DNA of 64,000 bases from a bacterium YEK0313 (GTDB lineage Bacteria > Pseudomonadota > Alphaproteobacteria > Rhizobiales > Phreatobacteraceae), in contig CCMO02000001.1 of assembly GCA_000751295.2 (NCBI GenBank), forward strand, positions 434,001 to 498,000, in the 5' to 3' direction. Below, piece after piece: positions 34,445 through 43,563 of this stretch (position 1 is the stretch's first letter; each line of letters starts with the position of its first letter). The notes under the pieces were generated by a model. It was not told where the DNA came from. It did no database searches and worked only from the letters and a program-made list of their open reading frames with translations. The position numbers and the translations under genes were made by a program.

Positions 34445-35125
34445 ATGCGGGTCAAGTCCGACTCCGACAGCCAGGCGATCTATCAAAGCCTGCGGAGCTC
34501 GATCGTCGAGGGACGGATGCGCTCGGGGACGCGCCTGCCGACCGAGCGGGCGCTGGCGAGCCGGTTCGGCGCCGCGCGCAACACCGTGCGCAAGACGATG
34601 AACCTCCTGGTCGGCGAAGGCCTGATCGAGCGCCATGTCGGCCGCGGCACCTTCGTGGCGCGCGATGCGGCCAAGCTGACCGAGGCGGCGCCGGAAGGAC
34701 CGGACTTCAGCCTCGGCGAGCTCCTCGAAGCGCGCCTGATGTTCGAGCCCATGCTGGCCGAGCTCGTCGCCGAACGCGCAAGCGAGGCCGATCTCGCCGG
34801 GCTCTCGGCCTATCTCGAGGCGCTGCGCAACGCCGCCACCTGGACCGAGTTCAAGGAAGCCAAATATGCGATGCACCTCGCCATCGTCAGGGCCTCGCGC
34901 AACCGCTTCCTGACCGTCATGTTCGAAACCATCATCGCCTCGCGCCGCAAGTCCGGCTGGGGCCGGCCCGGCGGCCATCCGCTGCCGATCAGCGCCGTGC
35001 GCGAAGCCGCCGTGCGCGACAATGCCGAGATCGTCGCCGCCCTGCGCAGCCGCGACGCGGTCGCCGCGCGTGAGGCGATCCGCAACTACCTCCTGCGCAC
35101 GCTGATGTCGGTCGGCGACAGCTGA
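34445..35125 (+). CDS. GntR-family regulator, FadR/FCD subfamily
   Basis: About 226 residues: a winged helix at 10-72 (RMRSGTRLPTERALASRFGA; NTVRKTMNLLVGEGLIERHV) and an all-helical FCD effector domain (ELLEARLMFEPMLAELVAER; AMHLAIVRASRN). An ATG at 34406 is an alternative start. It is convergent with the eight-gene ABC operon ending at 35256 and divergent from the hydrolase. The phased CCAAT arrays in front of it and of that operon make it the best candidate regulator for both. Confidence 0.87.
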   Translation: MRVKSDSDSQAIYQSLRSSIVEGRMRSGTRLPTERALASRFGAARNTVRKTMNLLVGEGLIERHVGRGTFVARDAAKLTEAAPEGPDFSLGELLEARLMFEPMLAELVAERASEADLAGLSAYLEALRNAATWTEFKEAKYAMHLAIVRASRNRFLTVMFETIIASRRKSGWGRPGGHPLPISAVREAAVRDNAEIVAALRSRDAVAAREAIRNYLLRTLMSVGDS

Positions 35126-35142
35126 CATCGCGCTTACGCTCA

Positions 35143-35201
35143 TCTGCGGAAGCAGCAGGCGGTCAGCGACAGCTGGCCTCGAGGCCGCAATCTTCCGCAG
35201 A
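35143..35201. terminator. Nested inverted repeat between convergent genes
   Basis: TCTGCGGAAG (35143-35152) pairs with CTTCCGCAGA (35192-35201), enclosing the perfect 12-base palindrome GGCCTCGAGGCC (35175-35186). It sits between the ends of the GntR gene and the ABC operon. No T-run follows on either side, so it may be a bidirectional stabilising or pause hairpin rather than a classic terminator. Confidence 0.4.
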
Positions 35202-35255
35202 AGCGAAAGCCGACCGACCGCGCACATGAAGGGCCGGCCACGACGGCCGGACGAC

Positions 35256-36125
35256 CTATCGCTGGTCCATGCGGCGCTGCAGGCCGCGGCCGACCAGCAT
35301 GAGGGCGAGCGCGGTGATCAGGATGGCAAGGCCCGGAAAGGCCGACATCCACGGCGCGAGCAGGATATAGTCCTTGCCCTGCTGCAGGATGGCGCCCCAG
35401 TCGGGCGTCGGCGGCTGCACGCCGAGGCCGAGGAAGCCGAGCGCCGACTGGATCTGCAGCACCAGCGGGAACAGCACCATGCACTGGACGAGGATCAGCG
35501 GCAGCACGTTGCGCGTCACGTGCCGGGCGAGGATCCAGGGTTCGGACAGGCCGATGCTGCGCGCCGCCTCGACATAGGTGAGCCCCGCTTCCGCCATGGC
35601 CCCGGATCGGGCAATGCGGAAGAAGACCGGGACATAGACGACGGTCAGGGCGAAGACGAGATTGACCGTCTTCGGCCCGAGAATGCCCGTCACCATCACG
35701 CCGAGAATGATCGGCGGGAAGCTCAGCACCACGTCGATCAGCCGCCCCAGCAGCATGTCGACTCGGCCGCCGACGAAACCGGAAACGATGCCGAAGGCAC
35801 CGCCGATGAGGGCCGCCGCCAGCAGCGCGCCCGCGCAGATCGACAGGGTGATGCGCGCGCCATGGGCCACGCGGGCGAGCACGTCGCGGCCGACGTCGTC
35901 GGTGCCGAAGGGATGCAGCGCCGAGGGCGCCTCCATCGCCTTGTCGACGTTGACGGTGAGCGGCGAATGGCTGCTGACGAGACCTGGAAACAGGACGACC
36001 AGCGCGATGAGGCCGATCAGCACAAGGCCGATGGCCAGGTCCGGCTCGCGGCCGAGGCGCCGGAGCGCGGCAGCGACGCGGCCGCGCGGAGCGGCGGACG
36101 GGACGGCGGGAGCGGCGTTGGTCAT
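35256..36125 (-). CDS. Peptide-type ABC transporter permease (DppC family)
   Basis: A 289-residue inner-membrane protein with about six helices. HPFGTDDVGRDVLARVAHGA is the DppC/OppC N-terminal hallmark, EAARSIGLSEPWILARHVTR is the EAA loop, and LGFLGLGVQPPTPDWGAIL is the C-terminal signature. The start at 36125 is eight bases after the DppB-type gene. It is last in an eight-gene operon. Confidence 0.93.
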   Translation of the reverse strand: MTNAAPAVPSAAPRGRVAAALRRLGREPDLAIGLVLIGLIALVVLFPGLVSSHSPLTVNVDKAMEAPSALHPFGTDDVGRDVLARVAHGARITLSICAGALLAAALIGGAFGIVSGFVGGRVDMLLGRLIDVVLSFPPIILGVMVTGILGPKTVNLVFALTVVYVPVFFRIARSGAMAEAGLTYVEAARSIGLSEPWILARHVTRNVLPLILVQCMVLFPLVLQIQSALGFLGLGVQPPTPDWGAILQQGKDYILLAPWMSAFPGLAILITALALMLVGRGLQRRMDQR

Positions 36126-36133
36126 GACGGCAC

Positions 36134-37078
36134 CTAGCTCAGCCGGACGCGGGGATCGATAAGACGGTAGAGCAGGTCGACGGCAAGGTTCACCAGCATG
36201 GCAATGGCGACGACGATCAGCAGGCCGGCCTGCAGCACGGGGTAGTCGCGCGTCTCGATGGCCGAGAGCAGCAGCCGGCCGAGCCCCGGCAGCGCGAACA
36301 GGCTTTCGATGATCACCGCGCCGCCGAGGATCTGGATCAGGATCAGGCCCATGAAGGTGACGAGCGGGATCGCGATGTTGCGCAGCACATGCTTGAAGAA
36401 CACGATGCGGGTCGGCACGCCCTTGGCGATGGCGGTGCGGACATAGTCCTGGCCGAAAGCCGAGACCACACTCTGTCGGACGAACTGGCTGTAGGCCGCC
36501 GCCTGCAGCACGGCAAGGCTCAGGATCGGCAACGCGATGATCGAGAGATTCTCGCCGAGCGATTCCGTCGGTCCGACATAGACCAGCGGCGGCGACCAGT
36601 CGAAGGCGGCCGACACGCCGACCAGCAGCATGAGGCCGGTCCAGAACACCGGCGCCGCCAGGCCGACGAGGTTGAAGGTCTGGATGACGCGGTCGGGCCA
36701 GCGCCCCTCGTACATGGCGGCGAGGATGCCCAGCGGCACGCCGATCACGGTGGCGACGAGGAGCGTCGTCACGGCGATCTGCAAGGTGACGCCGAGCGCT
36801 GCCGTGACCATGCCGAGGACGGGCTGTCCGCGCGCCCAGCTCGTGCCGAAATCGGCGGTGGCGACGCGCGCCAGCCAGCCGAGATATTGCTGCCAGACCG
36901 GCAGGTCCAACCCGAAGAATTCGCGCAGCGCCCGCGCCGCCACCGGATCGCTGGTCTGGCCGAGCATCTGGCCGACCACGTCGCCCGGCACGCTGCGCAC
37001 CATGACGAAGATGACGGCGGAAGCGAGGATCGCGGTCACGATCGAGGCGGCGAGCCGTTTTGCGAGATAGGCGGCCAT
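36134..37078 (-). CDS. Peptide-type ABC transporter permease (DppB family)
   Basis: A 314-residue permease. The N-terminus MAAYLAKRLAASIVTAILAS starts with a membrane helix, followed by RSVPGDVV and the FGLDLPVWQQYLGWL periplasmic segment; the EAA-type loop is RTAIAKGVPTRIVFFKHVLR. It pairs with the DppC-type protein. A 178-base gap with a stem-loop separates it from the binding-protein gene. Confidence 0.93.
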   Translation of the reverse strand: MAAYLAKRLAASIVTAILASAVIFVMVRSVPGDVVGQMLGQTSDPVAARALREFFGLDLPVWQQYLGWLARVATADFGTSWARGQPVLGMVTAALGVTLQIAVTTLLVATVIGVPLGILAAMYEGRWPDRVIQTFNLVGLAAPVFWTGLMLLVGVSAAFDWSPPLVYVGPTESLGENLSIIALPILSLAVLQAAAYSQFVRQSVVSAFGQDYVRTAIAKGVPTRIVFFKHVLRNIAIPLVTFMGLILIQILGGAVIIESLFALPGLGRLLLSAIETRDYPVLQAGLLIVVAIAMLVNLAVDLLYRLIDPRVRLS

Positions 37079-37178
37079 CGGACCCTTTGCACGGCGCGGT
37101 TGGCGGAAGGAAGGCCGGCGCGGCGCGCGCCGGCAACGGGTCATACCAACTGATATCGCGGATGACCGATGGTTCCGT

Positions 37179-37214
37179 CTCGCAGATTGCCGCTCTCGTT
37201 CGGCAATTTGCGAG
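37179..37214 (-). terminator. Intra-operon stem-loop between binding protein and permease genes
   Basis: The arms at 37179-37192 and 37201-37214 are 14 bases long with one G-T type mismatch and an eight-base loop. It lies just downstream of the binding-protein gene (stop at 37257) in its direction of transcription. Stem-loops here commonly protect the upstream message so that binding protein exceeds permease. Confidence 0.5.
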
Positions 37215-37256
37215 GCCTTCGACGGCCCGGCGCGCCAGCGCCCCGGGCCGTCGGCA

Positions 37257-38864
37257 TCAAGCGATCCAGGCGCGTGCCAGGCCGTAATACCAGCCGGTCG
37301 GATGCTGCTCGTAGTTGCGCACCTTGTCGTTGCGCACGACGATGTGGTCTGCCGAGAACAGCATGATGGTCGGCACGCTCTCGGCCATCGCCACCTGGTA
37401 GCGGGCATAGATCTCGCGCCGCTTGGCCGGATCGCTTTCGATCCGCCCCTCGTCGAGCAGGCGGCTCGCCTCGTCGTTCTTCCAATTGCGGAAATCCGCG
37501 CCCTCCGGCGCCTTGTGGAAATGGCGGTAGAACAGGAGGTTTGGATCGGGCACGGTCGCCCAGTCGTTGAAGGTGAAGCCCATCTGCTTCGACTGGAAGT
37601 TCTTGATCCAGACGCCGAGCTCGACCCGCTGGATGGCAAGGCGGATGCCGACCTTGCCGAGCTGCTCGCGCAGGGTCACGGCAGCGGCATCCATCCAGTC
37701 GTAGCCGATGATGGTGGTGAGCGTCAGGTCGAAGCCGGCGGCATGGCCGGCCTCGGCGAGCAGCTTCTTCGCCGCCTCGAGATCGACCTTCTGGTTGGGC
37801 AGCTTGTCGAGCGGCACGCCCCAGCTCTCCTGCATGCCCGCCACCATGGTGCCGATGACCTTGCCGAGCCCGCCGATCGAGGCCCGCATGATCTCCTCCT
37901 TGTCGACGGCGAGCGCGATCGCCCGGCGCACCCGCTCGTCGTCGAGCGGCTTCAGCTCGGCGCCGAGATCGATGGCCTTCTGGTTGAAGGACGGCTTGCG
38001 CTCGATGGTGATGCCGGCGACGCCCTCGACCTGCTTGACGTCCTGCGGACGGGTCAGGGTGGCGATGTCGACCCGCTTGTTGCGCAGGCCGACGAGCAGG
38101 CTCGCGCCGTTCGGCACGAAGACGAAGTTGATCCTGTCGAGATAGGGCACGCCCGCTTCCCAGTAGTCCGGATTGCGGACGAAGACGGCGTTGCTGTTGG
38201 GCTTGAACTCGGCGAGCTTGAACGGGCCGGTGCCGACGCTCACCTGGTTGAGCTTGGTCTTGGCGTCCGCCGCATCGAAATAGCCCGATGGCACCACGCC
38301 GCCATATTTGTTGCCGAGCGTCATCGGCAGCGCCGCATTGGGCGCGCTGATGACGATCTTGACGGTGTCGTCGCCGATCGCCTCGACCGACTGGATCATG
38401 GCGAAGTCGCCGGCACCGGGCGAGCCGTTCTTGGGGTCGCGGATATAGTTGTAGCTGTAGGCGACGTCCTTGGCCGTCATCGGCTGGCCGTTGTGGAACT
38501 TCACGCCCTTGCGCAGCCGCACTGTATAGGTCAGCCGGTCGGCCGAGAGGTCGAAGCTCTCGGCCAGCAGCGGCATGGCCTGGCCGTCGGGGCTCTCGTA
38601 GAACAGCCCCTGATAGAGCAGCACGGTGAGGCGGATGCGGGCATCGGCCGCCTGGTGGAACGGGTCGAGGCCGGGCGGCTCGACGAGCAGGCCCATATTG
38701 AGCGTGCCGCCGGTCTTGGCGCCGGTCGCCTTGGGCCCGTAGAGGTCGCTCGCCCGCGCCGTGCCGAGGCCGGCCATGCCGAAGGCCGCGGCGCCGAGCG
38801 CCATGCCGCCGAAGGCCAAGACCTGGCGCCGGTCGATGCCGTCATGTTTTTCGGAGATGGACAT
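37257..38864 (-). CDS. Peptide-type ABC substrate-binding protein (family 5)
   Basis: A 535-residue periplasmic protein with a twin-arginine signal (IDRRQVLAFGGMALGAAAFG). Family 5 segments are GGTLNMGLLVEPPGLDPFHQ, LLAESFDLSADRLTYTVRLR, GVKFHNGQPMTAKDVAYSYN, VGTGPFKLAEFKPN and DERVRRAIALAVDKEEIMRA. It probably binds the substrate of the linked enolase-superfamily enzyme; peptides, opines and sugar acids are all known family ligands. Confidence 0.92.
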   Translation of the reverse strand: MSISEKHDGIDRRQVLAFGGMALGAAAFGMAGLGTARASDLYGPKATGAKTGGTLNMGLLVEPPGLDPFHQAADARIRLTVLLYQGLFYESPDGQAMPLLAESFDLSADRLTYTVRLRKGVKFHNGQPMTAKDVAYSYNYIRDPKNGSPGAGDFAMIQSVEAIGDDTVKIVISAPNAALPMTLGNKYGGVVPSGYFDAADAKTKLNQVSVGTGPFKLAEFKPNSNAVFVRNPDYWEAGVPYLDRINFVFVPNGASLLVGLRNKRVDIATLTRPQDVKQVEGVAGITIERKPSFNQKAIDLGAELKPLDDERVRRAIALAVDKEEIMRASIGGLGKVIGTMVAGMQESWGVPLDKLPNQKVDLEAAKKLLAEAGHAAGFDLTLTTIIGYDWMDAAAVTLREQLGKVGIRLAIQRVELGVWIKNFQSKQMGFTFNDWATVPDPNLLFYRHFHKAPEGADFRNWKNDEASRLLDEGRIESDPAKRREIYARYQVAMAESVPTIMLFSADHIVVRNDKVRNYEQHPTGWYYGLARAWIA

Positions 38865-38953
38865 GGCTTCTTCGCCTCCGGATGGGCCGTCTCTCGTCAG
38901 GGAACGCGATCGCTCGGGGCGGCCCGCCGCCGGGATCGTCGCTGTGATCGTCG

Positions 38954-39412
38954 TTATTCGCGATAGGCGACGACGAGTTCGATCTCGACAGCGGCATCGC
39001 GCGGCAGCTCGGCGACGCCGACGGCCGAGCGGGCGTGCCGGCCGGCCTCGCCGAAGATTTCGCCGAGGAGGTCGGAAGCGGCGTCCAGCACCTTGGGCTG
39101 GTCGTTGAACCCGGGCGCGGACGCGACGAAACCAGTGACCTTCAGGACGCGTTCGATGCGGTCGAGCGAGCCCAGCGCCTGCCTGAGGCAGGCAAGGCCC
39201 TGCAGGATGCAGATGCGTGCCTCGGCGCGCGCCGCCTCCAGCGACACCGCGCCGCCGGCCTTGCCGTGCACGCGCACCTCGCCGTCGACCTTGGGCAACT
39301 GGCCGGCGACATAGGCGGTGCCCCGGTTCAGCACGACCGGCACATAGTTGAACGAGGGGCTGGCGGCGTCCGGCAGGACGATGCCAAGCTCGGCAAGGCG
39401 TTGATCGATCAT
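38954..39412 (-). CDS. RidA/YjgF-family protein
   Basis: A 152-residue protein of the RidA superfamily: SPSFNYVPVVLNRGTAYVAG, GQLPKVDGEVRVHG, and the C-terminal AVGVAELPRDAAVEIELVVA. The usual RN arginine lies in the ERVLKVTGFV-to-end region less clearly than in archetypal RidA, so it may be a divergent imine hydrolase. It lies between the epimerase (gap 3 bases) and the binding protein. Its presence suggests that an enamine or imine intermediate arises in the pathway, consistent with an amino-acid- or opine-like substrate. Confidence 0.8.
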   Translation of the reverse strand: MIDQRLAELGIVLPDAASPSFNYVPVVLNRGTAYVAGQLPKVDGEVRVHGKAGGAVSLEAARAEARICILQGLACLRQALGSLDRIERVLKVTGFVASAPGFNDQPKVLDAASDLLGEIFGEAGRHARSAVGVAELPRDAAVEIELVVAYRE

Positions 39413-39415
39413 GGC

Positions 39416-40372
39416 TCAAGGCTCGCTTGCGGTGGACAGGAGATCCTCGACGAGGCCGTCGAGATCGTAACGGGCGGCAAATCCGGTCGCGGCGGCGAGC
39501 CGCCGGCCGTCGATGAGCGGGAACAACAGCGCGGGCGCGACGCGCTCGAAGGCGATGCGGGCGGCCGGCACGCGGCGCTCCACCGCCGCGATCAGCGCCG
39601 GAAGGCTCGCTTCGAACCCTTTCAGATTATAGACCGGGTCGAGCGCGCCGTCGTGGCCGAGCACGGTCACGATCGCCTGCGCGACATCGGCGACATGCAT
39701 GAGATCGACGGCCGCGCCATGAAAGGCGATGGTCGCTGGCCGGCCGGCGCGCGCGGCCTCGAACAACGCGGCAATGGCGCTCGCCGCGCCCTTGTACCAG
39801 AGACCCGGCCCGAGGATCAGCGGCAGCCGGAGCCCGACCACGGCGAGCCCGTGGCGACGGCCGTGGAATGCCGCGACCGCCTCGGCGAGTTGCTTGGTCA
39901 GGCCATAGGTCGTGGTCGGCGCGGCGCGGTCGTCCTCGTCGACCAGCCGGCCGCCATAAAGTTCCGCGGGGCCATAGACGACGGTGGAGCTGGTCCAGAC
40001 GATGCGGCCGACCCCGGCCGCATGGGCCGCCTCGATCAGCTTGCCGTGCCCCGAGACGTTGACCGCGAAGGCCGCGTCGGCTTCCGCCTCGCCCGACCGC
40101 ATCAGGCCGAGTCGGCCGACGCCGTGAGCGACGCAGGAGACCACCGCCTTCGGCCGGGCCGCCGCGAAGGCCCTCGCAAGCCCGGCACGGTCCTCCACCG
40201 AACCGATCACCTCGTCATAGCAGCCAGCGAGATCGGCGAGCCGGTCCTCGGCCATGGCGGGCCCGAACAGCACTGGCCGATAGCCGGCATGGACCAGCGC
40301 GCGCACGACATGCGAGCCGACGAAGCCGCGCCCGCCGGCGACCAGCACCACCGGCGGCCGGTCCTTCCCCAT
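39416..40372 (-). CDS. NAD-dependent epimerase/dehydratase family protein
   Basis: A 318-residue extended SDR with AGGRGFVGSHV near residue 13 (NAD site), SSTVVYGPAELYGG, and YGLTKQLAE with the Tyr-X3-Lys pair. Length and motifs fit sugar-nucleotide epimerases, but in catabolic operons such proteins are often sugar or sugar-acid dehydrogenases. It lies seven bases after the second ATPase gene. Confidence 0.83.
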   Translation of the reverse strand: MGKDRPPVVLVAGGRGFVGSHVVRALVHAGYRPVLFGPAMAEDRLADLAGCYDEVIGSVEDRAGLARAFAAARPKAVVSCVAHGVGRLGLMRSGEAEADAAFAVNVSGHGKLIEAAHAAGVGRIVWTSSTVVYGPAELYGGRLVDEDDRAAPTTTYGLTKQLAEAVAAFHGRRHGLAVVGLRLPLILGPGLWYKGAASAIAALFEAARAGRPATIAFHGAAVDLMHVADVAQAIVTVLGHDGALDPVYNLKGFEASLPALIAAVERRVPAARIAFERVAPALLFPLIDGRRLAAATGFAARYDLDGLVEDLLSTASEP

Positions 40373-40379
40373 GGCCTGG

Positions 40380-41372
40380 TCAGAATGCGAGGTCGTCACG
40401 GATGCAGGCCTTCCAGTGATCGGGGGCGACTTCGCGCAGCGGCGGCACCGTTGTGGCGCAGCCGGCGACCGCGAAGGGGCAGCGGGTGCGGAACACGCAG
40501 CCCGAGGGCGGCGCGCTGGGGCTCGGGATCTCGCCCGAAAGCACGATGCGCTCGCCGGCGCGGCGGGCGCCCGGCGCGGCATCCATCAGCGCGGCCGTAT
40601 AGGGATGCGCCGGCGCCGAAAACAGCTGGGAGCTGGAGCCGAGCTCCATCACCCGGCCGAGATAGAGCACCATGACCCGGTCGGAGATGAGCTCGACCAC
40701 GGAGAGGTCGTGGCTGATGAACATCAGCGTCAGGCCGAGGTCGCGCTGCAGGTCCTGGAGCAGGTTCAGGACCTCCGCCTGGATCGATACGTCGAGCGCG
40801 GAGACCGGCTCGTCCGCGACGATGAAACCGGGATTGGAGGCGAGCGCCCGGGCAATGGCGACACGCTGGCGCTGGCCGCCCGAAAAGGCGCGCGGATAGC
40901 GGCCCAGATGCTCGCGCGTCAGGCCGACCCGCTCGAGCAGCCGCCCGGCCTCGTCGAACGCCTCGCGGCGGCCGAGGCCGCGGTGCAGGCGGATCGGCTC
41001 GACCAGCGCCTCGCCGATGGTCATGCGCTGGTTGAGGCTCGCGAACGGATCCTGGAAGATCATCTGCATGTGGCGCCGGAAGCGCCGGAGGTCGCGCGGG
41101 CCCAGGCTGCCGAGGTCCTGGCCGGCATAGCGCACCGTGCCGGCGGTCGGCTCGATGAGGCGCAGGGCGAGCCGGCCGATGGTCGACTTGCCCGAGCCGG
41201 ATTCGCCGACGACGCCCAGCACCTTGCCCTTGTGCAGGGTGAAGGAGACGTCCTCGACCGCGCGCACCGCCGGCGCCGCGCCGAAATGTTTGGTCAGGCC
41301 TTCGACGGCGAGCAGCGGCGTGTCCGCCGACGCATCCACCGACACGCCGTTTGTGCCGTCGATCACGGTCAT
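40380..41372 (-). CDS. Peptide-type ABC transporter ATPase (DppF/OppF family)
   Basis: A 330-residue ATPase: Walker A GESGSGKST, Q-loop IFQDPFASLNQRMTIGE, signature FSGGQRQRVAIARALA, Walker B IVADEPVSALD, and the oligopeptide-type C-terminal cysteine stretch CVFRTRCPFAVAGC, which suggests an iron-sulfur cluster as in related proteins. The ATG at 41372 overlaps the stop of the other ATPase gene. The two ATPases form a heterodimer. Confidence 0.93.
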   Translation of the reverse strand: MTVIDGTNGVSVDASADTPLLAVEGLTKHFGAAPAVRAVEDVSFTLHKGKVLGVVGESGSGKSTIGRLALRLIEPTAGTVRYAGQDLGSLGPRDLRRFRRHMQMIFQDPFASLNQRMTIGEALVEPIRLHRGLGRREAFDEAGRLLERVGLTREHLGRYPRAFSGGQRQRVAIARALASNPGFIVADEPVSALDVSIQAEVLNLLQDLQRDLGLTLMFISHDLSVVELISDRVMVLYLGRVMELGSSSQLFSAPAHPYTAALMDAAPGARRAGERIVLSGEIPSPSAPPSGCVFRTRCPFAVAGCATTVPPLREVAPDHWKACIRDDLAF

Positions 41373-42412
41373 GGCGTCACCTCGCGCCAGCGCAGGCAGC
41401 GGGCGACATGGTCGGGCCCGACCGCTTCCAGCACGGGCACCTCGGCCTTGCAGGCGGCAATGGCGAGGCCGCAGCGCGGGTGGAACCGGCATCCGGCGGG
41501 CGGGCTCAGGGGGCTCGGCAGCGCGCCCGGGATCGGCACCAGGCGCGCCCCGTGGCCGGCGCCATGCGGCGTGCAGGCCAGCAGCGCCTTGGTATAGGGA
41601 TGGCGCGGCGCGGTCAGCACCGCGCCCGCCGGCCCCTGCTCGACGATCTGGCTCGCATACATGACGGCCACCTGATCGGCGATCTCCTCGACCAGCTTCA
41701 GATCGTGGGTCACGAAGACGAGCGCCATGCCGCGCTCGCGCTGGAGCCGCTTCAGGAGCAGGATGATCTGAGCCTGGATGGTGACGTCGAGCGCGGTGGT
41801 CGGCTCGTCGGCGATGAGCAGCACCGGGTCGCAGGCGAGCGCGATCGCGATCATCACCCGCTGGCGCATGCCGCCCGAGAGCTGATGCGGGAAGGCATCG
41901 ACCCGCCGCTCCGGATCGGTGATGCCGACATCGCGCAGGAGGTCGATGGCCATTCGCCGCGCCCGGTGCCGATCGACGCGCTGGTGGATGCGGATCGGCT
42001 CGGCGATCTGGTCGCCGATCGGAAAGACCGGATTGAGGCTGGACATCGGATCCTGGAAGATCATCGCGATGTCGCGCCCGCGGATGCGCGCCATTTCGGC
42101 GTCCGACGCGCCGACCAGGTCGATCGGCCGGCCGTCGCGGCCGCGGAACAGGATGCTGCCGCCCTCGACCCGCCCGGCCGCACGGCCGCCGCCGCGGCCG
42201 AGCAGCCGCATCACGGTCAGGCCGGTGACCGACTTGCCCGAGCCGGATTCGCCGACGATCGCCAGCGTCTCGCCATGCGCCACCGACAGCGTCACGCCGT
42301 TGACGGCCTTGACGATGCCGGCATCGGTGTGGAACCAGGTCTTGAGCTCATCGATCTCCAGCACGGGCCGGCGTTCGGCCCCGGCCGTGGCGGCCGCGTC
42401 AGGCGAGAGCAT
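41369..42412 (-). CDS. Peptide-type ABC transporter ATPase (DppD/OppD family)
   Basis: A 347-residue ATPase: Walker A GESGSGKSV, Q-loop IFQDPMSSLNPVFPIGDQ, signature LSGGMRQRVMIAIALA, Walker B LIADEPTTALD, C-terminal CRFHPRCGLAIAAC. The start (42412) lies inside the end of the enolase-superfamily gene, a 14-base overlap, and the stop overlaps the partner ATPase, so translation is coupled. Confidence 0.93.
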   Translation of the reverse strand: MLSPDAAATAGAERRPVLEIDELKTWFHTDAGIVKAVNGVTLSVAHGETLAIVGESGSGKSVTGLTVMRLLGRGGGRAAGRVEGGSILFRGRDGRPIDLVGASDAEMARIRGRDIAMIFQDPMSSLNPVFPIGDQIAEPIRIHQRVDRHRARRMAIDLLRDVGITDPERRVDAFPHQLSGGMRQRVMIAIALACDPVLLIADEPTTALDVTIQAQIILLLKRLQRERGMALVFVTHDLKLVEEIADQVAVMYASQIVEQGPAGAVLTAPRHPYTKALLACTPHGAGHGARLVPIPGALPSPLSPPAGCRFHPRCGLAIAACKAEVPVLEAVGPDHVARCLRWREVTP

Positions 42413-43529
42413 GGCGCTCCACCGCGTCCCAGTCGATCTCGATGCCGAGGCCCGGCGCATCCGGCACGGTGATCCGTCCGTCGGTCGGCTTCAGCGGGTT
42501 CTTCAGGATCGTATCGCGCAGCGGATTGGTGCCGAGGTCATATTCCACCAGCGTCGGCCTCGGCACATTGCCGGCATGGGGGTGGACCGGCAGGGACGCG
42601 ACGAAATGGACGGCGGCGGCAAGCCCGACGCCGCTGCCCCAGACATGCGGCGACAGCCTGAGGTGATCGAGCATGGCGAGCTGGGCGATCTGCCGGCCCT
42701 GCCAGAAGCCGCCGCAGAGCGAGAGGTCCGGCTGGACGATGTCGACCGCGCGCCGGTCGATCAGGCGCTTGAAGCCGAAGGCGGTGTAGAGCGCCTCGCC
42801 GGTCGCGATCGGCACCGGGCTCCAGCGCTGCAGGATCTCGTAGCCGGAGAGATCCTCCGGGCTCAGCGGCTCCTCGACCCAACCGATCCGATAGGGCGCA
42901 AGGCGCGTGATGCTCTCGCGCGCGAGGTCGAGCGTATAGTTCGAATTGATGTCGACCATGATGTCGACGTCGGGTCCGAGCAGGCGCCGCGCGATGGCGA
43001 CGCGCTCCTCGTCGGAGGCCGGCGAAACGCCGATCTTGATCTTCACCGCGCGGTGGCCGGCCTCCGCCATGGCGGCGATCTGCGGCTCGAAATCGGCCGC
43101 GCTGTTTTCGGTGAGATAGCCGCCGGAGGCATAGACATGGACGCTCGCCGCCTGCTTGCCGCCGATGAGGCGGTGCACCGGCTGGCCGAGCCGCTTGCCG
43201 GCGGCATCCTTGGCGGCCATGTCGATGCCCGAAATGCTCCAGATCAGCGGGCCCTGCGTGCCGAAATGATAGTGCTTGGCCAGCATCTGAGCATAGACGT
43301 GCTCGACATCGAGCACGTTGGCGCCGATGAGATAGCCCTTCAGCAGCGGCAGATAGGCAAGGTTGACCTGAGGGATGCCCCAGGCCTCGCCGATGCCCTC
43401 GGTGCCGTCGTCGAGCTTGAGCCGGACCAGCGTCGTCGCGCGGGCGGTGGCGAGCGACTTGGACATGCCGTAGGCGCCGCCGGTCAGCGCCGCCTGCAGC
43501 GGAATGAAAGAAATGTCCTGGATCACCAT
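42399..43529 (-). CDS. Enolase superfamily enzyme, mandelate racemase subgroup
   Basis: A 376-residue protein with the complete mandelate racemase set: Lys163-X-Lys165 (AVKIKIG), metal ligands Asp193 (MVDIN), Glu219 (WVEEP) and Glu245 (TGEAL), plus the Asp268/His295 dyad (VQPDLS, SPHVWG). Both general bases are therefore present, allowing racemisation or epimerisation as well as dehydration. It is first in the eight-gene importer operon and is probably its main catabolic enzyme. Substrate candidates are sugar acids, N-acyl amino acids or hydroxy acids; I cannot choose from sequence. Confidence 0.9.
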   Translation of the reverse strand: MVIQDISFIPLQAALTGGAYGMSKSLATARATTLVRLKLDDGTEGIGEAWGIPQVNLAYLPLLKGYLIGANVLDVEHVYAQMLAKHYHFGTQGPLIWSISGIDMAAKDAAGKRLGQPVHRLIGGKQAASVHVYASGGYLTENSAADFEPQIAAMAEAGHRAVKIKIGVSPASDEERVAIARRLLGPDVDIMVDINSNYTLDLARESITRLAPYRIGWVEEPLSPEDLSGYEILQRWSPVPIATGEALYTAFGFKRLIDRRAVDIVQPDLSLCGGFWQGRQIAQLAMLDHLRLSPHVWGSGVGLAAAVHFVASLPVHPHAGNVPRPTLVEYDLGTNPLRDTILKNPLKPTDGRITVPDAPGLGIEIDWDAVERHALA

Positions 43530-43563
43530 GAGCGCCTCCGCCGGCCGGCCGTGCCCATGGCGG

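Noticed and set aside
35256..37136. A single 626-residue permease fusion
   Set aside because: The first half is an off-frame translation of the DppB-type gene. Two separate, normal-length permeases with an eight-base gap explain the sequence.
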